Shown one piece after another: positions 14,326 to 18,079 of a stretch of 18,079 nucleotides of DNA; position 1 is the stretch's first letter, and each line of letters starts with the position of its first letter. The stretch is taken from NCBI GenBank assembly GCA_007134115.1, contig SLLK01000298.1, positions 1-18,079 of the forward strand, read 5' to 3'. The notes under the pieces are model-generated. The model did no database searches and was not told the DNA's origin. It saw nothing but the letters and a program-made list of their open reading frames with translations. The DNA is from Gammaproteobacteria bacterium. Lineage in GTDB: Bacteria > Pseudomonadota > Gammaproteobacteria > UBA5335 > SLRW01. A program made the position numbers and the translations under genes.

Positions 14326-15332
14326 AGCGCTGGTTCGGCCGGCGGCTGACGCCGTCCGGAACGACCACCGACGGCCCCGCGATCACCTTTTTTGGTGGCA
14401 AGGGCGGCGTCGGCAAGACCACCTGTGCCGCGGCCCGCGCGCTGCAGTATGCGCAGCAGGGAGCACGGGTATTGCTGGTCTCCACCGACCCCGCGCATTC
14501 GCTGGGTGACCTGCTCGAGCGGCGCCTGTCGGCGAAGCCCAAAAAGATCACGGCCCGTCTGGCGGCACTGGAAATGGACCCCGAAGGCGCTCTGAAGCGC
14601 TATCTGGATGAGATCAAAAGCAATCTGCGCGAGCTCGCCAGCCCCGAGCTGCGCGACGCCGCGGAGCGCCAGGCCGAATTGGCAGGGCTTGCCCCGGGCG
14701 CCAGCGACGCGGCCCTGTTCGACGAAATGGTGCGGTTGATACTCGACAGTGGCGAACGCTACGACCAGCTCATCTTCGACACCGCGCCCACCGGCCACAC
14801 CCTGCACTTGCTCGCCCTGCCGGAAATCATGGGTGCCTGGACGCAGGGGCTGCTCGCCCGGCGTGCGCAGGCCCGCGAGCAGTGGCTGCAACGCATGCCG
14901 CTGGAAGCGGCGCCTGAAGACCGCGCCGCGCATATTCTGGAACAACGGCGGGAGCGCTTCGCGGCAGCCCGCGAACGCCTGCTGGACGCCGGACGCACCC
15001 GTTTCGTGCCTGTGCTCAACCCGGACGCCCTGTCCCGCGAGGAAACCCGTCGCATGGTTGATGCCCTGGGTCGACAGGGGATCACACTGGACACCCTGAT
15101 TATCAATCGCGTACTGCCGCTCACCATCGACGGCGGCGAGTTTCTGCAACGCCGTCGACAAACACAGACCCCGCACCTGCAGGCCATCGAGCGCGAGTTC
15201 CGCCACCTGCGGCAGGTGCAGATACCCCTGTCAGCGGATGAAATACAGGGGCTGGAAGCGTTGGAGCAGTTCGCGGCGCTGCTGCCGGCTCTCGGACCGG
15301 ACGCGGCTTCATCGGGGTCGGCCAGACACTGA
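14316..15332 (+). CDS. ArsA/Get3-like ATPase
   Basis: The 338-residue protein is a single-domain member of the ArsA/Get3 family of SIMIBI P-loop ATPases. It shows the deviant Walker A GGKGGVGKT (27-35), switch I STDPAHSLGD (56-65) and switch II FDTAPTGHTLHLL (154-166). The middle part (about 90-145) is helical and Glu/Arg/Leu-rich, where relatives bind client or metal. The arsenite-binding cysteines of ArsA and the CXXC zinc motif of Get3 are not present, and no arsenic genes are nearby, so arsenite pumping is unlikely. Translation starts at GTG 14316 with GGAAGG 6 nt upstream, inside the last codons of the CC-star gene. The frame is open to 13896, but that extension crosses the repeats and the CC-star gene. 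A role as chaperone or energising subunit for the CC-star protein or CstA is an inference. Confidence 0.9.
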   Translation: MLLKRWFGRRLTPSGTTTDGPAITFFGGKGGVGKTTCAAARALQYAQQGARVLLVSTDPAHSLGDLLERRLSAKPKKITARLAALEMDPEGALKRYLDEIKSNLRELASPELRDAAERQAELAGLAPGASDAALFDEMVRLILDSGERYDQLIFDTAPTGHTLHLLALPEIMGAWTQGLLARRAQAREQWLQRMPLEAAPEDRAAHILEQRRERFAAARERLLDAGRTRFVPVLNPDALSREETRRMVDALGRQGITLDTLIINRVLPLTIDGGEFLQRRRQTQTPHLQAIEREFRHLRQVQIPLSADEIQGLEALEQFAALLPALGPDAASSGSARH

Positions 15333-15338
15333 ACGACG

Positions 15339-15367
15339 TTCCCCTCAAAGCAGCGAGATGGCATGAT
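15339..15367 (+). promoter_or_regulatory. Possible promoter for the AraC-family gene
   Basis: An extended -10 (TGG-CATGAT, hexamer 15362-15367) lies 17 bp after TTCCCC. The expected start is at 15374, again the start codon. The hexamers are weak, and read-through from the ATPase gene 41 nt upstream is equally possible. Confidence 0.28.
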
Positions 15368-15373
15368 CGAAGC

Positions 15374-16411
15374 ATGACGCATCTGGCCCGCAGCGTAGTG
15401 CTCAATGGCTTCGAACAGCTCGTGCGCGAGTACGGAGTCGAACCGGAGAGGCTGCTTGCAGACTTCGGTTTGAGCAGCGAGATATTGCACGCCGAGGACC
15501 ACTGGATTGCCACGCGCACCGTGGCGCAATTGCTCAACGCCGCCGCCGAGGCCACCCGCGAGCCGTATTTCGGCATGTTGCTGGTGACCCGCCAGGACGC
15601 CACCACACTGGGTCCGATGGGGGCGTTCCTGGAAACCTCGACCACCCTGGCCGAGGCCATCCGTGACTACATAGACCACGCCACCATTCATGTGCAGGGC
15701 CTGGACTGGCATCTGCACATCTACGGCGACGAAGCCCATCTTTCCGTGCGTTTCGATATCGCCGGCCTCAGTGAAGCCGAATATCGTCAGTTCAGTGACA
15801 ACACCCTGGTACAGGCGGTGTCGGTGATTCGCACACTCACCGGCGGACGCTGCACCCCTCTGCGACTGGAAGTGCACCACGACGAGCCCACCGACTCCGG
15901 CATCTACCGCCGCATCTGCGGCGTACCGGCACGCTTCAACGCAGCGGTGGACTGCGTGGTACTGCGCAGCGCCGACCTGCGCCTGGAAATGATCAAGAAA
16001 GACCGCGAGATACACGCCACCCTGCAACGCTATATCGCCGCCATGGCCCGCGACGCGCGCGCGGACCTGCCGACCCAGGTGCGCACGGTGATCCGGCGAC
16101 TGCTGCCGGCCGGCCATTGTGACCTGGCCACGGTCGCGGCCTGCTTCGCCTGCGACAAGCGTACGCTGCAACGTCATCTGCAACATCACCAGACCAGCTA
16201 CCAGCGCCTGCTGGACGAGGTACGCTTCGACCTCGCCGCCCGCTATCTGCAAAGCTCCCGACTCACGCTCACTCAACTGGCTCAGTTGCTGGGCTTCTCC
16301 GATCCAGCCAATTTTTCCCGCGCCTTTCGCAGCTACTTCGGCACCACGCCAAGCCGCTATCGCCGCGAGCGCGGGGGACGGCGCGAGCCCACGCTGGTAC
16401 ACAGCCCCTGA
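15374..16411 (+). CDS. AraC family transcriptional regulator, probable regulator of alkB
   Basis: The 345-residue protein has the two-part layout of AraC regulators with an 'arabinose-binding-like' N-terminal domain (about 15-205). Its C-terminal DNA-binding domain has two helix-turn-helix motifs (about 249-332: CDLATVAACFACDKRTLQRH and LTQLAQLLGFSDPANFSRAF, then FGTTPSRYRR). N-terminal features such as GPMGAFLETSTTLAEAI are typical of this subgroup, which includes OruR-like and several lipid- or alkane-related activators. It stands directly upstream of alkB in the same orientation, and AraC-type activators of alkane hydroxylases are known (AlkR of Acinetobacter), so alkB is the likely target. 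The start has no clear ribosome binding site. Confidence 0.93.
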   Translation: MTHLARSVVLNGFEQLVREYGVEPERLLADFGLSSEILHAEDHWIATRTVAQLLNAAAEATREPYFGMLLVTRQDATTLGPMGAFLETSTTLAEAIRDYIDHATIHVQGLDWHLHIYGDEAHLSVRFDIAGLSEAEYRQFSDNTLVQAVSVIRTLTGGRCTPLRLEVHHDEPTDSGIYRRICGVPARFNAAVDCVVLRSADLRLEMIKKDREIHATLQRYIAAMARDARADLPTQVRTVIRRLLPAGHCDLATVAACFACDKRTLQRHLQHHQTSYQRLLDEVRFDLAARYLQSSRLTLTQLAQLLGFSDPANFSRAFRSYFGTTPSRYRRERGGRREPTLVHSP

Positions 16412-16431
16412 TCAATACGTCCTGTCGTTAA

Positions 16432-16513
16432 TTGACAAATAGATGTCGCGAATAAACAAGCCCGGGACGCCGGGCTGGCCTAATCTGATGGTTGGGTGAT
16501 CAGCAAAATCACC
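16432..16513 (+). promoter_or_regulatory. alkB upstream control region with two inverted repeats
   Basis: TTGACA (16432-16437) is a perfect -35 hexamer but has no good -10 at standard spacing, as expected for an activator-dependent promoter. AGCCCGG-GACG-CCGGGCT (16459-16476) is a 7-bp stem without a T-tract on the plus strand. GGTGAT-N7-ATCACC (16495-16513) is a second inverted repeat 27 bp before the start codon. TGACAAAT occurs at 16433 and 16521. Any of these could be an AraC operator; none is proven. Confidence 0.4.
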
Positions 16514-16539
16514 ACCGACATGACAAATGAGGGAAGATC

Positions 16540-17748
16540 ATGGCTGTTCTTGGCAAAACCATTACCCATCCCGAGACGGGCGAAACCTATCGTGACGGCA
16601 AGCGCTACCTGTGGACGCTGAGCATCGTCTACCCGCTGTTGCCGACCCTGTTCATCGGGATTGCACTGTACACCGGGCAACTGGGCTGGTTGTGGGCCAT
16701 GCCGGCGTTCTATTTTATCGCCGTACCCATTGTTGATTATTTCCTCGGCGAGGACACCAACAACCCGCCGGACTGGGCCGTACCCGAGCTCGAAGAGGAC
16801 CGCTATTACCGCGTGCTCACCTGGCTCACGGTGCCCGTACATTTCGTCACGCTGGCCGTGGGCGCGTGGGCGTTTGCACATTACTACGCAGCCGGCGCGC
16901 CGGCCTGGGCGCTGGTCGGCCTGGTGCTTTCCGTAGCCTATGCCGCCGGCATTGCCGTAAACACCGGCCATGAACTGGGCCACAAGAAGTCCACCCTTGA
17001 ACAGTGGCTGGCCAAGATCGTGCTGGCCATCACCGCCTACGGCCACTTCAAGGTGGAACACAACCGTGGCCACCACGTGCATGTAGCCACGCCGGAGGAT
17101 GCGGCGAGTGCGCGCATGGGCGAGAGCTTCTTCAAGTTCGCGCTGACCCGTGAAATCCCCGGCACCATCCGCCGCGCATGGGAACTGGAGCGCGACCGCA
17201 TGCACAAGGAAGGCCGCAGCGCCTTCAACCTGCGCAACGAAGTGCTGCACAGCTGGCTGCTCACCGCGGCCATCTTCGGCGTGCTCACCGCAGCCTTCGG
17301 CTGGATCGTGCTGCCGTTCCTGTTTGCCCAGGCGTTACTGGGCGGCTACATGCAGCTCAGTCTGGCCAATTACGTGGAGCACTACGGCCTGCTGCGCCAG
17401 AAACAGGCCAACGGCCGCTACGAGCGCTGCCAGCCCGAGCATTCGTGGAACACCAACCACATTTTCTCCAACCTGCTGTCATTCCATCTGCAGCGCCATT
17501 CGGACCATCACGCCTACGCCACCCGGCGCTATCAGTCGCTGCGCCATTTTGAGGACTTGCCCAGCCTGCCCAGTGGCTATCCGGGCATGTTCCTGCTCGC
17601 GCAGATCCCGCCGTTGTGGCGGGCGGTGATGGACAAGCGCCTGATGGCGCATTACGACTACGACATGACCAGGGTGAATGTCGATCCCGCGCAGCGCGAC
17701 AAACTGTTCGCCAAATATCACAAGCCGCGCCAGACGGCTGCCGCCTGA
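16540..17748 (+). CDS. alkB: Alkane 1-monooxygenase (AlkB, integral-membrane di-iron hydroxylase)
   Basis: The 402-residue protein is full length for AlkB, which oxidises the terminal carbon of medium-chain n-alkanes to 1-alkanols in the inner membrane, using electrons from rubredoxin and rubredoxin reductase. All histidine boxes are intact: HELGH (144-148), EHNRGHH (173-179), NYVEHYG (277-283) and QRHSDHH (318-324). Hydrophobic helices occur around 27-47, 51-69, 93-115, 122-142, 238-258 and 258-272. The start ATG has GAGGGAAG upstream. No rubredoxin is fused or adjacent in the window, so partners must be encoded elsewhere. By ungapped alignment from memory, the position of the chain-length-limiting Trp55 of P. 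putida AlkB is Tyr58 here. Confidence 0.97.
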   Translation: MAVLGKTITHPETGETYRDGKRYLWTLSIVYPLLPTLFIGIALYTGQLGWLWAMPAFYFIAVPIVDYFLGEDTNNPPDWAVPELEEDRYYRVLTWLTVPVHFVTLAVGAWAFAHYYAAGAPAWALVGLVLSVAYAAGIAVNTGHELGHKKSTLEQWLAKIVLAITAYGHFKVEHNRGHHVHVATPEDAASARMGESFFKFALTREIPGTIRRAWELERDRMHKEGRSAFNLRNEVLHSWLLTAAIFGVLTAAFGWIVLPFLFAQALLGGYMQLSLANYVEHYGLLRQKQANGRYERCQPEHSWNTNHIFSNLLSFHLQRHSDHHAYATRRYQSLRHFEDLPSLPSGYPGMFLLAQIPPLWRAVMDKRLMAHYDYDMTRVNVDPAQRDKLFAKYHKPRQTAAA

Positions 17749-17771
17749 CTGCCTGTCGCAGTCCTTCCTCC

Positions 17772-17797
17772 AGGGCCCCTCACGGGGCCCTTTTTGT
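17772..17797 (+). terminator. Intrinsic terminator of alkB
   Basis: AGGGCCCC-TCAC-GGGGCCCT forms a perfect 8-bp G/C-rich stem with a 4-nt loop, followed by TTTTTGT. It lies 23 nt after the alkB stop codon. Confidence 0.95.
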
Positions 17798-17823
17798 CGT
17801 ACCGGACGTTCGTAGCACACACC

Positions 17824-17856
17824 CGGATTCCCGACTTCGGTGACACACGGAATCCG
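17824..17856. repeat. Inverted repeat in the 17798-18053 spacer
   Basis: CGGATTCC (17824-17831) is inverted as GGAATCCG (17849-17856) around a 17-nt loop, and a related CGATTCCCCGATCCGG follows. It may be an operator or a remnant of a repeat. I see no gene in the spacer between the alkB terminator and 18053. Confidence 0.45.
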
Positions 17857-18053
17857 ATTCCCCGATCCGGTATAACCATAGGCATCGGGGCGCCAAGCAA
17901 CGCAGGCCGCTGATCACGTCGCGCTTTCGATTCTCATTTTCCTTGCATCTGCCCGCCTGTACAAAAGTCCAGAAAAGCGCCTGGATTGCGCAGTGTGTGT
18001 CTGGAGGTTTCGCCGGTCCTCTGCTATCTTTTCTGCCTTCAGCGGAAGGACTC

Positions 18054-18079
18054 ATGCGGGAGCAAAGGATGGTTCGGAA
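18054..18079 (+). CDS. Possible start of a gene running off the right end
   Basis: An ATG at 18054 follows GGAAGGA by 3 nt, and an in-frame ATG at 18069 follows GGGAG (18058-18062) by 6 nt. The first residues would be MREQRMVR or MVR. Only a few codons are in the window, so no function can be given. Confidence 0.35.

Noticed and set aside
14316..15332. Arsenite-pump ATPase (ArsA) assignment
   Set aside because: Only one ATPase domain is present, the arsenite-binding cysteines are missing, and there is no arsB, arsD or arsR nearby.
14759..16402. A 547-codon open frame opposite the ATPase and AraC genes
   Set aside because: It spans two well-supported plus-strand genes and the gap between them, so it is a compositional artefact.

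Overview
The window reads as chromosomal DNA of a GC-rich, free-living gammaproteobacterium. The evidence is a ubiK-comM pair, a gammaproteobacterial-type TypA, a cstA-type transporter and an AraC-regulated integral-membrane alkane hydroxylase. An alkane-using marine or soil lineage is plausible; the species cannot be named from sequence alone. I see no rRNA, tRNA, CRISPR array, prophage or complete insertion sequence.

Left part (1-4660). The left edge carries a minus-strand transcription unit behind a near-consensus sigma-54 promoter (202-218) with an NtrC-type site about 130 bp upstream of the predicted start (314-330). Its first reading frame is a small protein of about 47 codons that I do not recognise, and a strong ribosome binding site at the very edge suggests another gene just outside. 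Divergent from it are ubiK (ubiquinone synthesis accessory factor) and comM (branch-migration helicase). Next comes an overlapping pair: a stand-alone FAD oxidase resembling the oxidase half of MnmC, and a YtqB/MnmM-family methyltransferase. Together they could form an alternative 'split' route to mnm5(s2)U in tRNA. A small four-helix membrane protein faces them.

Middle part (4660-11952). A coupled minus-strand pair encodes a DJ-1/PfpI-family protein and a PhzF-family isomerase. A small membrane-anchored protein is divergent from them. Then come typA (minus), a divergent LpxL-like lipid acyltransferase, a 46-bp imperfect palindrome between convergent genes, and a 749-residue protein with two cyclic-nucleotide-binding domains and a patatin phospholipase domain, laid out like neuropathy target esterase.

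Right part (11953-18079). A plus-strand block holds cstA, a spacer built from heptamer repeats in two opposite arms, a 91-residue protein ending in Cys-Cys (the 'cory-CC-star' type), an ArsA/Get3-like ATPase whose start overlaps the Cys-Cys-stop codons, an AraC-family regulator, and alkB followed by a textbook terminator. CstA plus CC-star plus ArsA-like ATPase is the best candidate here for a poorly described system. The AraC regulator probably controls alkB.

A recurrent theme is that four genes without a clear ribosome binding site (2627, 11952 minus, 14050, 15374) each have a -10-like hexamer ending exactly 6 nt before the start codon, which would place transcription start on the initiator codon (leaderless mRNA).
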